64,000 bases of DNA from Hypomesus transpacificus (GCF_021917145.1 NC_061073.1:6354550-6418549); one strand, 5' to 3'. Counted from the stretch's first letter, positions 51,218-64,000 are shown. Notes: generated by a model not told the origin, from the sequence alone. Program-made: numbers and translations.

Positions 51218-54200
51218 TCAGTCATATGTCAAGTATCTGGCCAGGTAGGACCCAGGCACGAGTCCAGACTTGTCATTCCTCTTCACTGTCCACCAGCCAT
51301 CAACACCCTGGTCCAGAACCATTACTGTCTCCCCTGCAGAGAGTGTGAGCTCATCGTCACCCTAAAAATGGAGATGGATGGGGGCTTACTGTAGCTTGTG
51401 ATGGGGAATATTCATTACATTTGTATACTACATAACACTTGTATTATGAAAAATATCTGTTGTCATCTTGCAATCAATCCCCTTTCATATGCTTTAGGTT
51501 TTATTGGGAATAAGCGGACAGAAATCTTTCAAACCTGAGCCACATAGTCATACAGAGCCTGGTACTCCTCAGTTTTCTCTAAGTTGCTCAGCTGGTCATG
51601 CGGAAATCCAGGGATGGAAGCGTACACGCCATCTGATGCATCAGCTAGGAGTTACACACAAGGGAGGGAGTTCAAATTCATGCAGTGTACTGAGTCAGGA
51701 AGATTGCAACCTCACACAAGATTCCGAGAACGGACTAAGACCTGGGAGAGTGTGTTGACTCTGTCAATAAGAAATACAGAAATGGCTGTATGACATAACA
51801 TTTTCTCTGTTCATAAAGTTTTCTGTAGACATAACTCGAGGTCCATTCGTAGAACTTTTGGAGAAGATTTTGTCATCTGAGTCCATGCAAGTACATACCA
51901 GTAGGTGGCACTGGTGCCTGGACACAATCGTCAATGTTTGTTTTAGAGCCAGTAGAGCAGTTTCCTTGGAGGAGATTTGAAAACCTGTGAACAGTGTGAA
52001 AGGAGAGTGATTACCATACATTTTATTGAATATGTACAGTACCAAACCCATATTTAATCATTGCTCAAATAATACACAAAGATAGGGTGATTAGGCTGCA
52101 CCCGTCTTTAAACACCTGTCACAGAGTTTCCTGGGCAACAACAAGGGAAACTAGATATGTTTTGAGTAAATTCTACTGTTTTGCATATCTGAGTAGTACC
52201 AACCTCTTCATGACTCCCTCGACAAAACGGGTGCTACCATTGGTGTCTGAAGTTGATTCTCTCGCATAGTAGTTCTGAAACAGTATCGGTGCTAGAAAGA
52301 AACCATTGGAACTCAGCAGAGTTCATTTTAAATATGACAAGAATTTATGCAAACACACTGTACACATGTTCTCAATCTGGACAGTAATAATAGAAAGGAT
52401 GTTAATTATCGGTGTGAATGAAACCTGGAATAATTTTAAAATGCAAAAAAATTGAATATCAAAACTCAGGTGGCTACCTGGGGGATTTGAGCCGGTGCTT
52501 TTAATTTCAACAAAGGAGTTGTTGTCTGCAGTGATGTCACACAGTTCTAGTGTTTTCCGAACTTTCTCAAAACACTAAAAGCACAAGCATTATTCAAACA
52601 TAACTATTCCACAGTCTGTCATTAACCTAATCACCAGTACATTTATACCAGTACCGTACGTTACTTTATAACTTACTTATAACTTACTTGGTTATTAACA
52701 GTTTATCCATGATTGTACTTACAATTTGACATTAATTGATGGCATGTGTGTTATCAGTTTTGTGAAACATTTCAAGTTAGACATGACCAACCTCATCATC
52801 TTTGACACATTGCATGGAGAAATGGTTACAGTGCACCCACATGGCGTTCCTGATTATGTTGATACGATCTTCTTCCTGCTGCTGAAACACCTGTAACCCA
52901 AACATTCACTTTATGACTAAGGATGGACCCTGTATGGATAAGCTAAATCAAGGTAAACAAAAGGTACAGGTTCATTTATCATAATGTCACTGTTAACGTA
53001 TGTTTAATGTTGTTGTGTCCTTATTAACTAATGATTGATATAAAGATTTGTACTGATCTGTCATAAATCTTCACCATGATCTTATAGTCAGGTTATGCAG
53101 AACCATTAGAGCACTATATATCTTTAAGTGAACAGCAGTGGAGAACTTCATAAGTGACAAGTCAAATATTACATTTGATGTAATATGAAGTATGATGATA
53201 CATATCAAGATAAAGAGAAGGGTTGCAGCAGTAGTGTTTGTACCTCACATGTGCTTGTGTGTGTGGATTCCCACTCTTGACGAATCTTGTCAAGTTGTTC
53301 CACATTTGAAATGTACTGTTTCTCTGCAGACAGAAGTAACAAGGGTGACATTTTGTTGCCTTATTCCTTTCACATTCATTAAGTCATAGGTGGTAAAGAA
53401 AGGTAGCATTCTCTTCGCCCTTTCAAATTTGCACATTGGACCTTTATTCAATAAAAGAGGAAGTCAGCGAAACCACTGTGACCTTGACTGCATGACCACA
53501 GTAAACTTTTGTGACTTTATAATGTGGCTTTTGTGTAAAACATCAAATTAGTATATTTTGTATTTAGTTCCTGTCCTCTGAGGATATGTTTTACAATACT
53601 GTACAGCCACATTACTCAGATACCCTTACCTGCCTCTGTTGCAGCCTCTCTGCACTGCTTAGCTTTATTGTGCAACTGAAAGGGAAAACGGATAACTGTC
53701 ATGATCACACACAAATTGCATAAAATGGTACAAACCAGTGGCAAATCTTTATAGTGGAAACACAAGGACTTTATAAATGGCATAATAGTGCATTTCAACA
53801 GGCAGGCATATTCAATACTTACTTTCCAGAAAAAAACATTGTATGAACTGTAACAGTACTTGGATATGTGTAATTTACCCTCTCTGTCTGTTTAGGTGTA
53901 GCTGTCGCTGTACTGCCCATCTTCTCAGCAACCTGCTCGGCATCATCAGCTTCTCTGCATCGCTGATCATAGAACCTCTTACACTGGAAGGAAAATAAAT
54001 GTGTACAAAACAAAGTTTGTATGACTGCAATACCTTATCCGATTAATAATTGAAAACATATTTTAATACTGTAGCTTTTCTGTATATGACAGCTCATGTA
54101 TATGCTTTTCAACTCAATAAACGGCATGCAGTTTATACAGGAAGTGGATGTCTGAGGAGGAAGAGAGTGTAACGAAGGGCTGCTGCATGTGCACTACTGA

Positions 54201-56562
54201 CAAATACCAAGAACGACTTCCTGAGTTTCGCAAGGTTTCAGAGGTTCTCCTGCTTCCTTTGCCAGATGTGGGTTAAGTCTCTCAGTCAAGTCTCTTAAAC
54301 TTAATACATATTACAATAGGTTATCTAAAAGTAAACCAAAAACCACTTTGGTGAAGAATGCAAACCTGCCATCACTTTTCCAAATTATACTGCAATATTA
54401 TTGCCCCATACATATCATGCCATATCATTCCCACCACTGACAGCTACTGCTCACTCCATTCCACTCATATTCCAAAAGATGGACCACAAATGAATACTAG
54501 GCTTACAACTCACCTCCATAGTTTTCTTATACAGAGAGACTTTTGTCTTCTGAACCTTATCCATGATTCCCTCAAACTGAGACAAAAAAACTACATGTTG
54601 GTTTTAACATACATTGTAAGATCATTCAGTTTATTACAGTGGATGTGTTAATATTCTTTGATCGATTACGTATTTTTTCCAAACCTTTTTTCGCTGATCT
54701 TTCTGTCGCTCCCTGAACACTTCCATCCTCTTTACCTCCTCCTTCAACATCCCAGAGAGCTGTAAGTGCAGATTCCCAATGTTTTCTATCTCTGAAAAAC
54801 AAAGTGATACAACAAATTGGGCTGAAACAAGGACTATTAAAATATGGAAAATGGGAGTGCTTTTCTCCTTACCAGTTCTGAGTTGATCGATGGATTGTTT
54901 CAAAGTGCTGTAGGACACAAGAGAGACTGTAAAAATGATAGTCTGATGTTGCTCTGATCTTTTCAAAAGACAAAAGGACATTTATTCATACCTTATCTCG
55001 CAGAGCCCTCCTGGCTTGCGTGCAATAGTCACCAACTCCTTGCCATATCTTTCCTCAGCAGATGCCCTAACCCCCCACCCACCACAAAAGATGTATGTTC
55101 ATATTTATTAAACATTATGTTTATCTTAATCTGACTGATATATTAACCTTACCTCATCTTTAAGAGTTCCTCAATGTCTTTACAAGTACGCCGACCATCA
55201 CAAAGTCTTTGAATGAGGGCCTCATATCCCACATTACTGACGAAATCGACTCCCTGGGAACAGGAAATCATATAAAAATCCCTCTTTAATCATCTCGTAT
55301 GGGAAGTTTGCTTAAACAGGAAGTTTCGCTCAATTTGTAAGTGAGTTTCAATGTGGTTTTCAATAATGGTTTTACATTTCCTGGAATGAATTGGTCTACT
55401 GGTATATTTTTCTTTTTCTCATTGGCATTTTATACTAAATACAATCACGAGTATCACTAAGCCTACAGCTAATAAAAAGTTTAACACAGACACACACTTT
55501 TATTGCTTTTTCAAATGTGGGTGGAACGACATTCATTAATAAATGAGGATGCAGCTATTGAATTTAATACTCTTAATAATCAGCGTGGGGGACAGTTTTG
55601 CAATTTTCAGTATAATGAAACCTATGCCCCTGGTATGGGAGCTCATGGCATTTGTTGATTTTCATTTGTAAAAGCAAATAAGGGATAAGACACATTTATT
55701 GATCATGCAATGTGACACACACAATCACTTTGCCTTTTTCCCATCCTATTGATCTTTATTCCTCCAAGGGCAGCCAAAAACAGTAATCTGTTTTAGCAAA
55801 GCGACCGGGACCAAGTTCAAGTGTTTACACATGTCCTGGCCTGGGACATGGGCAGATGAGCAATCTTTTCTGTGTTTTCTTTCTATTGGGGTTATTTAAA
55901 AACCCATGCAAACCCCACACAGAAAAGCCGAGAAGATCTGACCCAAGACCCCAGACCAGTCTTGCTGTGAGGCAACAATTCAAGTCACTGTGCCACCGTA
56001 CAACGTTGAACAGAACATACCATGCAAATAAACCCAGAAGCAGCCAGCTGCACAGCAGATTACTGTTCAGACAATAATTACAGTCAAAACATCAAAGGCA
56101 AAAGAGAAGCATTGGGGCTTGCACGTTAGCAGGAAATAAAGATTCACAACGATACGTGTAAGTGTTTTGACACCATATTGCATAATGGTGTGTTTTAACT
56201 ACATTTATTTGGCTAAAATCCCCAAATTGGTTCACAAATCTAAAGCAAAGGTTTTCATATTCTCTAATGCATAGATGAGATGTTATACTTCGGGTATTAT
56301 TTTGTAACAACATAAAAGCCTACATATCACTACGACACACATATTACTGGATAGTTTCATCAGATTTTTTCAAAGATTAAATTTGAAATAGCTATGGTAA
56401 GCATCACCCTCAAACCACATACACTATAGTTTTATATACACTATTAACATCAGACATCTAAAAAAACACAAAGCCTTGTCTTGATGAAATCCTCCTACTC
56501 AATGTATCACAGCAGTTGGTTGGTTAACTCACCCAAAAGGCATCTTTGAACTGTAGAGTCAT
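51218..56562 (-). CDS. pstpip1: PSTPIP1, F-BAR/SH3 adaptor (15 exons, 417 aa)
   Basis: Exons, 5' to 3': 56562-56533, 55253-55153, 55066-54992, 54907-54873, 54791-54685, 54576-54514, 53983-53879, 53675-53630, 53323-53244, 52890-52792, 52574-52478, 52291-52204, 51984-51899, 51632-51535, 51361-51218; total 1254 nt, human protein 416 aa. It binds PTP-PEST-type phosphatases, WASP and pyrin at the actin cortex. The F-BAR domain spans about residues 5-280 ([47 protein letters not shown]), is coiled-coil rich, and is followed by a Ser/Thr-rich linker. The C-terminal SH3 domain has ALYDY, GWWTV and LVPGSYL. It is in tandem with rcn2, whose stop lies 379 bases upstream of this ATG, and converges with tspan3. 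Confidence 0.95.
55254..56532 (-). other. pstpip1: Intron 1 of pstpip1
   Basis: A 1.3-kb intron with no recognised repeat or coding exon. Its donor GTGAGT directly follows the TTTTGG end of exon 1. Confidence 0.8.
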
Positions 56563-56941
56563 CTCAGCAATGACTTGAAATGTGTGTCTTCTTTTACTTA
56601 AGTGAGTTCACTTCAGTAAGCAGCACTGTAGTATACTGCTAGCATACTGGTTAAAAATAGAGATGATACTAATGAACAGAACAATACAGCATACAGGAAA
56701 CCCCAGCCTTACGTGGTACATATGATTCACAAGTTTGACTCAAATGAGGAAGTGCCCAGCTACCACATGCAACCTCCATCTAAGATAACATTCATTTGGT
56801 TTCATAAGGTACCAATAGCAATAACAAATATATATCAAACCAACCGTCTTTAATATCTACAGAGTTAGTCATGTAAAGACTAGTCTACTTACTAATAATC
56901 TATTACATTTTAAATAAAAAATATATAATTGACATTGATTT

Positions 56942-59131
56942 TCACAATTCATCATGTGATGTGTGCAGCTGTCTTCCATAATCTGTAACTTCACTATGCA
57001 TGAAAATGTCTTGTTTATTCAAAACTTCTGTATCTGAGAGTCTTCCATCATCGTCTTGATCCATTTCTTTGATGAGGTGAATTGCCTATAAATTGCAGTA
57101 AGGTCAAATTAATCAAGACAAAATGACATTTAATTTAATTGTTAGTTTAATTGTTAGTCTCAGCTTTATTCTACTATTGTAGAGTCAACAATAATCTAAT
57201 CGAATGGAACGTACATTCAAATAAAGAATATAAATAAATGTATCATCTAATGACTCAACTACAGGTCTACAGAACCCAACAGGAAACATCTGATCTTAAA
57301 ATATATGCGGCACGCATCGAGGGGTAGGTAAAACAGGCAGGCAGCTGTTGCAAATGTAATTCATAGGGCTTGGATGGTGGTTCACCTCTTCTCTTGCTGA
57401 GCTGTAGCTGTTTGGGGCCACCCAGCGAAGCTGCTCCTCCCTATTAAGTTTGCCATCCCTGTCCTGGTCGTACAGGTCCTGAAAACGTACCGTCTCTTCT
57501 ATCTCCCACTGTGTTGGCTCACTGCCCTCTGTTTAAATAAAAATTTACACAAACTTAACTTTTACTTAGAATGCTATTGTACACATCCAACCATTCTATT
57601 GTATCTTACCATTACTACGGACATCTCCAATGAATTCACTTAGACTGATGAATCCATCCTTATCAATGTCATATTCACTCAACACATCTTCAATGGCAAA
57701 GTCCTAAAAGAAAGGTTATTCTGTGGTTTTACATACGGCAGTGTTACTATATTTCCAGAAAGAACTTGACTTATATGGGCTCAGAAGCACAATTACATAA
57801 GCTATTCATAGACATTTCATCTATGAATTAAAATAACTTGAGTAATAAAGAAGTGTAGATATCCCACTGAATACACATATTATGAGTAGAAACAATGCCT
57901 ACTGCCATGTGATCAACTTCAGATGGGTGTGTGAAGGCAAGAAATTCAATAACGTTGAGGCCAGGCATGCCATCCACATCAGCAAAGTCAAAGCGTCTCC
58001 TCTCCTTCATATGAAGCTAAAAAAAACAACAACATATTGAGTTTTGAACACAACTGACAACATCTACAACATCTATCATGACCGGAACTGTGATCATACA
58101 AATCTGAGAGACTCCTCTTCAGGATTGTCCAGAACAGTGTTTTCATCTGTGTCAATGATTTGTTCATGCACAACTATGTTATATTCATCCCATGACACAA
58201 TGCCATCGTTGTTTGTGTCAAACTCTGGGAAGCGCTCCTCTGCATCTTCAAGAGCGTATTTTCTGTAGACATACTGGATCCATAGAGTGATCTCCTCTGT
58301 GAAGTAATGCAATAAAAAAACAACTCCACATTTAATTACATATATATAAGTTGTAAGTTGTTCCGGGAGTACAACAGCACTAAGGAATGCTTAGCTGGAC
58401 CTGATGTTAGTTTCCTCCAGGATCAGAATGACTCTTATTGAGTGACTTGTTGCTCTTGTAGGTTAGTTATAACGAAGTTAACTCTTGTACTCGCTGTGAA
58501 ATATTTTACTGTTGATTGTTCTTCTTCAGGTACAGTCTTGCACTTTTTGTGGTTCATGTTGTTTTAATTTGTAACTTGTATAACGGCATGCTCTTATGGG
58601 TCTTACCTTTTGCACTTGTTTAGTTTTTTCACAATGTATGCTTCATGTTTTGGTTGCTTGCAATGTTTGGGACTACCTCGTTGTTATGATCAGTGACCTA
58701 TGCTCTTTTGTAAAGCTCTCTCTTGGAAGTCGCTTTGGATAAAAACGTCTACTAAATGCATAAATGTAAATACACACAAAAAATTATATTAAATTCTACC
58801 TGGGGATAAATACTTGTCAGAATCTTTATCAATCATCTTCACAATATCCAGCATTTTTTGTCTCTGCTCAGATGGAGTGAGCTTCTTTATTTCCTCTTTA
58901 TCCTAAATTGTATAAAAAAAGACAAAGCATTACATCTTGCAAGTTTTAAAGTTGAAGTCGATTATTTAGAGGATGGTCTTTTCTAACCTTCGTTCCAAGT
59001 AGGACATCCATATCATGCTCGGGGTTATGCTGGTGACCAATGTAATGATCCTCAAGAACGTGTTTGTGGGAGGGTTCCCCATGTATTAAGTGCATTGCAA
59101 AAAATGCCACGATCATTACTGAATATACCAT
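56942..59131 (-). CDS. rcn2: Reticulocalbin-2, ER EF-hand calcium-binding protein (7 exons, 312 aa)
   Basis: Exons, 5' to 3': 59131-58988, 58902-58800, 58296-58100, 58016-57903, 57703-57610, 57528-57386, 57085-56942; total 939 nt. The N-terminus MVYSVMIVAFFAMHLIHG is a signal peptide. Six EF-hand loops are visible: DKDSDKYLS, DTNNDGIVSWDE, DVDGMPGLNVIE (degenerate), DIDKDGFISLSE, DQDRDGKLNREE, DQDDDGRLSDTE. The last four residues, HDEL, retain it in the ER. Human RCN2 has 317 aa and the same layout (CREC family). Intron 2 carries an L2 3' end. A gene on the plus strand starts about 0.9 kb away, head-to-head. Confidence 0.96.
58361..58770 (+). mobile_element. L2 LINE 3' end in rcn2 intron 2
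   Basis: Matches the last ~410 bases of the L2 copies at 9950 and 34313 (GGGAGTAC, GGACCTGATGTTAGTTTCCT, GTCGCTTTGGATAAAAACG tail). Only 3' UTR, opposite to rcn2. Confidence 0.9.
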
Positions 59132-60019
59132 CTAAGAACAAACAATAGGGATTGTTTAGATGAGGAACAATTAAACCCCACAAATAATGTGGTTGACTCA
59201 TGGACAGAGCTGGATGGCTAGCTATTGTGCTTAACATTTCAAATTAATCCATTAAGCCAGGTAACCTGCAGCATTACAGTAGGATATGCAATCGTATGGG
59301 CTTGGCACTCAAACGTGCATCTCAGTTAGCTAGCTACTGTCTGTACTGTGTTAGCTTTACACTTGTTCAACTACTGGCTATATATGTAAAAAAAGCAAAG
59401 GCCAGCTAAGTAACTTATAAACTATCTACAGTAGTCTATTACTTAGGTGAGGGTACTTGTAGCGACTAGTCTGCAAACATACTACGTTGGTAAGGTACAG
59501 TAGCTACAGTAGACTAACCTTTTAACTATATAATTAAGGCTCCTCTTGAGTGTAAAAAGTAGCAAGTGAGCTTCTATAGACTACAAAAACGATGGTATCT
59601 AGGCTAGACTAGCTCGAGGCCAGCTCAAACATCGTCTGATAACTTGTTTTAGTCCCGCCCACAACATTGTGGTTGCCATGGCTAACAATAAAAATCTAAG
59701 CAGGACATATAAGTCTAGGATGCAGGATGTTTACAACCCACGACCCAAATCATTATTATGATTGGTTTGAGAAAATTCAGTTTCCGCCGTCGTAAAAAAA
59801 TATTTGATCGTCTGATTGTCAATCACCACTAGGAACAATTTACTTCCGGCTCAACTGTGGGTTGTTTTTAGTTGTCAGGTGTTGTGTTGTAAATGTCGTT
59901 TAAGGCTTCGATGTCTTCTACATCAAAGCTGAAAACTAGACAAGTTGGGTTCGTTTCAGAAAGGATTTACAATTATTCCAAACATTGATTTGATCATAGC
60001 ATAGTAATAGTCTCCATCA
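59132..60019. promoter_or_regulatory. Divergent promoter region, rcn2 and plus-strand gene
   Basis: 888 bases between two opposite start codons. On the plus strand a 31-codon upstream ORF lies at 59893-59988. No clear TATA box in the usual position. Confidence 0.5.
59893..59988 (+). CDS. Upstream ORF (31 aa) or 5' exon of the plus-strand gene
   Basis: ATG at 59893 (MSFKASMSSTSKLKTRQVGF) to TGA at 59988, 31 bases before the ATG at 60020. Could damp translation of the next ORF. Ser/Lys-rich; no domain. Chance cannot be excluded. Confidence 0.3.
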   Translation: MSFKASMSSTSKLKTRQVGFVSERIYNYSKH

Positions 60020-60193
60020 ATGTCAAAAGACAGCCGCCACGATGGACGGCGACGTGGTGGGGCTGGCCAGCATCGACTTGGTCCAAGAATCGGTCAAGGA
60101 GGGGACGGTAGAGAGAGGTCTGGTAGCAACAGTTCAGGATCTTCACATGGAGGTGGCAAGAGTCGGAGCACACCCATAACCATCGCTTTGAAG
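60020..60193 (+). CDS. First coding exon of a plus-strand gene head-to-head with rcn2
   Basis: 58 codons in phase 0 from ATG to the donor AAG|GTAAAG. The sequence is Arg/Gly/Ser-rich (MSKDSRHDGRRRGGAGQHR, SGSNSSGSSHGGG) and ends STPITIALK. I do not recognise it. On human 15q24 the gene divergent from RCN2 is SCAPER, so scaper is the syntenic guess, but the residues do not resemble the N-terminus of human SCAPER that I know. The next exons are not visible within ~4 kb, so the gene has a long first intron. Confidence 0.5.
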
Positions 60194-61130
60194 GTAAAGT
60201 CGATAAATATTCTTCTAATGTTAGCTAGCTGGACTACCTTGTATCCAAGATGCCAGGCCAAGTTAAAGTACCCAATGCTAATGCAACCATCTAGCTAGCT
60301 AGCTTGTTGTAGCTAGCTTGATTTGCTTAGCTACAGTATAACATAATTAGATTAATATAACTAGCTATATTGCAGCTCTAGAGTATTCATCAAAATTGTT
60401 GTCTCTTAATAATATGTAACTAACTAAACGGCGTTAATACCAGGGTTAAATTAGCCAACTGTCAGTGTCATCCTAGGTTGGTTTTGACTTATAGCTTGGA
60501 ACCATCAGTATTACTACCCTGCTACTAAGATAGCTTCTGCACCAGTACTACAGTAGGCGTTCAATCTATCTGTGAGATTGTGAGGCTGATCAAAAGGTGT
60601 TGCACGATTGGTTTTCAATTAATTAGTTAGCTTCTAGCTAGCTGGTTAAAAGTTAGGTTGTCAGCTTGCCTGTGGCTGTTTTTGGATTGGACAGTTTAAT
60701 TCTTGGTTAGCAAGACTAGAGATACAGTAGCAAGCTAGTCAATTACCTTTACCAACAAGTTTAAGTGTAGACAGTGTATCCGGTTTTAATTACGATAGTA
60801 GACTGTAATTTGCCAGATCAAGTGTCCATCTGTGATTAACTTATCATAAAATGTTGTGTTTATTTAGCTTCGATTCTATTTTAACTATTACAGGTTTCAC
60901 CAGTGCAGAGTTCTAGTTTAGACTTTATTTTTGTATATATATATATTTTTACACAGAATCAGCATCAAGCCTAGCTGCAGATTAAAGCTCTCAGTTGTAG
61001 CTTATGTATGTGTTGATGTTGTCCTCCGGCAATGCTTGATTCATCGCCTGTCTTGTTAAATTGGATGCTGAGCGTCACTCCATGGCTAATAGAGGTTTAT
61101 ATTAGCAACACTTGAGCCTGCAGCAAGACT
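60194..61130 (+). other. Putative intron of the plus-strand gene
   Basis: AT-rich with several TAGCTAGC stretches. No exon recognised. Confidence 0.5.
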
Positions 61131-61579
61131 CATCCCTGGCAGCAGGGGAGAGTGGCTGAAAGGCCGGCCTACTGTCTACACATGACCACGCAGCGCTGTG
61201 GTAGAGGGAGAGTGAGTGAGTGAGGGGGGGGGGGGGGGGGGGCGGGGGGCACCGATGCAGAGCTGGCAGGAGAGGAGCTGTAAACACGACGAAGAAGAGG
61301 AGAGCAGGCTGGCGTGCAGACGGACAGCAGCCGTGACTGGAGCCCAGGGAGTCGCTGCTAGCTCAGCCGAGTAGCCCAAGGCTCAGCCCTGATTACGGAC
61401 AGTGCAGTCGTGAGGGGACTCTCATCTTACAAAGCACTGTCTTCTCTTCATTTCCATTAGTGGAATATTTGACACAGCTGGGCAACTTTCTATTCCCACA
61501 CAGTGGGAGTATATTTTGGTCCTGCTGTCAGAAGAAGATGTCACCTAGTACTAGTGGCAATGTGAGCACAGAGAAACAG
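61131..61579 (+). other. GC-rich block with possible alternative first exon
   Basis: GC-rich sequence with a G-run (about 61224-61250), many GAG/AGG triplets, and a candidate short coding exon at 61538-61579 (MSPSTSGNVSTEKQ) ending at donor CAG|GTTGGC. It looks like a second promoter with 5' UTR. No domain supports it. Confidence 0.3.
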
Positions 61580-62480
61580 GTTGGCTGAAGGGTGCTGCAA
61601 AAGTATGTCAAGGGCGGATAAGGACGATGAACCTGCTTACAGACTCTACTTCTACTCTGTATGTACTCTGTCTTTGGATCTTTCTCTTTACCTCCCTTAC
61701 CTCTGTCCTGCTGTCTCTTCTTAGATCTGCTTTAAAAAAAGGAAACATCACACCCACCACCTCACTCAGACAAAGAAAGAAATTACTAGGTCTTTGTTTC
61801 TTGTGCATGCAAAGTGTTTGGGTCAGGATAACATTCAGTTTGTGTTATTTCATGAATTTAATGAGTTGTTCTCCAACAAACAGCCTGCTTTTTCCGAATG
61901 CTGGCCAGGTGGCAAGTTGTCAGCAGCTAATTAGGGGATCAGGGAAACCTTTCCATAAGCCTCCTTTAGATTGTACAGTTTGCTATTAGTCAAAAGTGTA
62001 GGCGAAAGACTATGCCAACCATGTCTGATGACAATGCAGGAAATACAATATCTACTACGTTTGGAAATGGGCTACTAAGAGCTACTCAGCCTACTGTTTT
62101 GATTATTTTGGATAGACCATAGCTATTTTGTTGGATAAATAATGCATTCAATATTTTAGATTTCCCTTACTGTTAAAAGGGCTTTGGCTATATGTAAATA
62201 ATTATGCTCACTTAAAGTAGGTCAGTGATGTCCCCCCAGGATATGAAATAGTTGCAGACCCGGACACCGCATGCTGTTTATGCATGTGTAAAACCTAATG
62301 AGCCATTTGAGCAATACTCTCTGAGCACGCTGGAACAAAAGCTGCATATAATACATTCTGTGTGGGCTAATAAGAAGAGATGATACCTCATAGTTATGAA
62401 TGTCCCATGAGCTGTAATGACTAACGGTCTTGGTAGTGTCACTAAAATAAGATTCTTGTCACAAGGGGTACAGTCTACAC
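61580..62480. other. Intronic or intergenic, no gene seen
   Basis: A 120-codon ORF at 61627-61989 has no domain; considered chance. Confidence 0.4.
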
Positions 62481-63267
62481 CAGGGGTGTCAAACCCATTT
62501 TCACCGAGGGCCACATCAGCATTATGGTTGCCGTGAAAGGGCCAGTTGTAACTACAATGTAACGTCAGTAACGATGTAAAAACATGGTGTTTTTGTTGTA
62601 GCTTTTGTGAACATAAGGCCTATTATGCTGCAATTGAAGTCCGCCTTTTAATTCTTGGACAATCTGCTGGTTTTCTTGGAGGATAAATTTGCATATTTTT
62701 CTAAGTGTTTGGTGACAAAATGCAAGCGCGCACAGCGCAAGAGCAAAACTTTTTTTGCCCTTCATTTGAACGCAGAATAGCTTTTTAAGCTTTTTGTAAA
62801 ATAAACATTGCCATTTTCCAATTGGTAAAACCTTGTCTAATGAAGGTGATGTCTTCATAATTTCTGGCTCAAAAATGTCGACAAGAGAAGCAGAAAACAT
62901 GCTAGTTTGGCTGAGTACTCTAAGTTCGAGAGCGATACCAACTTGGGTTGAATGCCCGAGGACCTTGGCTGAAAATGCACATGGGGTACGTTCGCAGAAC
63001 CGGCTGCATTGGAGTGCTGTCATTCAAACCATGCTCGCCTTCACCCAGTTAAACTTTGCGTTTAACACTGATGTGCATACACTGCTTTCTAGAGGCGGGA
63101 TGTCGTCACTTTGCCGTAACACAATCGAAATGCATGGTGAGAGATGTCGTTTATGGTCAATGCACGCTGTAAAGCAGCGTATACTTATTTCAATAGCCCA
63201 TTAAGCTTCCGCGGGCCACATAAAATGACGTGGCGGGCCACATTTGGCCTTGAGTTTGACACCTGTG
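62481..63267. mobile_element. hAT MITE with GGGCCACAT-rich ends and 8-bp target duplication
   Basis: Ends CAGGGGTGTCAAAC and GTTTGACACCTGTG, flanked by GTCTACAC at 62473-62480 and 63268-63275. Subterminal GGGCCACAT repeats lie near both ends. 787 bp. The ORFs inside (62565-63023 minus, 62833-63204 plus) have no recognisable transposase motif. Confidence 0.92.
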
Positions 63268-64000
63268 GTCTACACAGTCTTTGAGGTTATTTGACTTTAC
63301 ATTATAGTTAATGAATGTTGAAATAGAACATTAGTTTTATTTGACATGAAGCCAACATTGTTCCAAGACTCAATTGCTGTTAAAAAAGGATGAAAAGTGG
63401 TTCAAGTCACAATTTGCATTGTGAATATGACCTTTTTTTGCAAGGCAAGTCACAAGATAGCTTATATAGGGCTGATACAATTTTTGGCCAACACAAGATT
63501 TCATTTCATGATTGTAAAATCACTTGACTCCACATTTTATTTTTGGGAACTTAACTGCACACAGGCCTACTTTCATTAGCCTATTTTCTTTCTTGCAAAG
63601 CAAGAATGCCTGCATTACGAAAGCATTGTTCACAGCCTTCACACATGAAACCTTAGATCATGCTGTGCAATCTGTGAGTTAGGACATTTGTGAATAGGGG
63701 AGGGACATTGTTTTTCCACACTTTTTTTTACCAATCTGCCATTATGTCGATGAATGTGGGACAAAGTTGATCTTACATGTTGTTTATCACACACAGAAAC
63801 AGAGAAGACTCCCATACTTATAAATAGAATGATGACTCACCATTCTGGGCATTGCCTTCCCAGACAAGTCCTCACATTGCTATAAAGTACACCCATGCAC
63901 TTTCTATCATACCGTAGGCCAATTGCAACAAAGTGTCCACTGTGAGCCTGAGATTTCAGCTATAGTCTGATCAACGAGAAACAATTGGGTATAAAAGGTC
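63268..64000. other. Non-coding to window end
   Basis: AT-rich. No gene, repeat family or RNA gene recognised. Confidence 0.4.

Noticed and set aside
61627-61989. 120-codon plus-strand ORF
   Set aside because: Low-complexity hydrophobic start, no domain, no homology recognised.
62565-63204. Two overlapping ORFs (152 and 123 codons)
   Set aside because: Inside the hAT MITE, on opposite strands, no hAT transposase motif.

Overview
The window is nuclear DNA of a ray-finned (teleost) fish. Genes are split into short exons with GT-AG introns. The right half carries tspan3, pstpip1 and rcn2 side by side, as on human 15q24. The repeats are typical fish families: L2 and Rex1/CR1-like LINEs, a tRNA-derived SINE with an L2-type tail, Tc1, hAT, Harbinger and KDZ/Zisupton DNA transposons. 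I cannot name the species.

Layout. 1-3525: fossil Ty3/Gypsy-like LTR element carrying a LINE and a SINE. 3712-6215: Harbinger remains split by a second LINE, then an L2 scrap. 6560-7487: a fold-back element with a small loop ORF. 8924-12819: kti12 (nine exons, one AT-AC U12-type intron, an L2 copy in intron 5). 15030-18833: a 12-exon CCCH/RWD-like/CHY zinc-finger gene. 21007-25687: a multi-exon KDZ-type transposase gene. 25890-43535: a transposon-rich block of nested inverted repeats, hAT-like MITEs, two further fold-back structures, and an unrecognised minus-strand gene with a minisatellite inside its last exon (32365-34077). 44419-49649: tspan3, with a nearly complete Tc1 element in intron 1. 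51218-56562: pstpip1 (minus). 56942-59131: rcn2 (minus). 60020 onward: 5' end of a plus-strand gene head-to-head with rcn2 (scaper is the syntenic expectation, not proven). 62481-63267: a hAT MITE.

The host genes are housekeeping or signalling genes and do not form a pathway: tRNA modification (kti12), membrane organisation (tspan3), actin/F-BAR adaptor (pstpip1), ER calcium binding (rcn2). All exon models were assembled by eye. For the five complete host genes the exon lengths sum to whole codons with matching phases. The oddest items are the AT-AC intron of kti12, the coding minisatellite gene, the fold-back elements whose arms contain about 20-bp tandem repeats, and a KDZ transposase that lacks the exon expected to complete its cysteine cluster.
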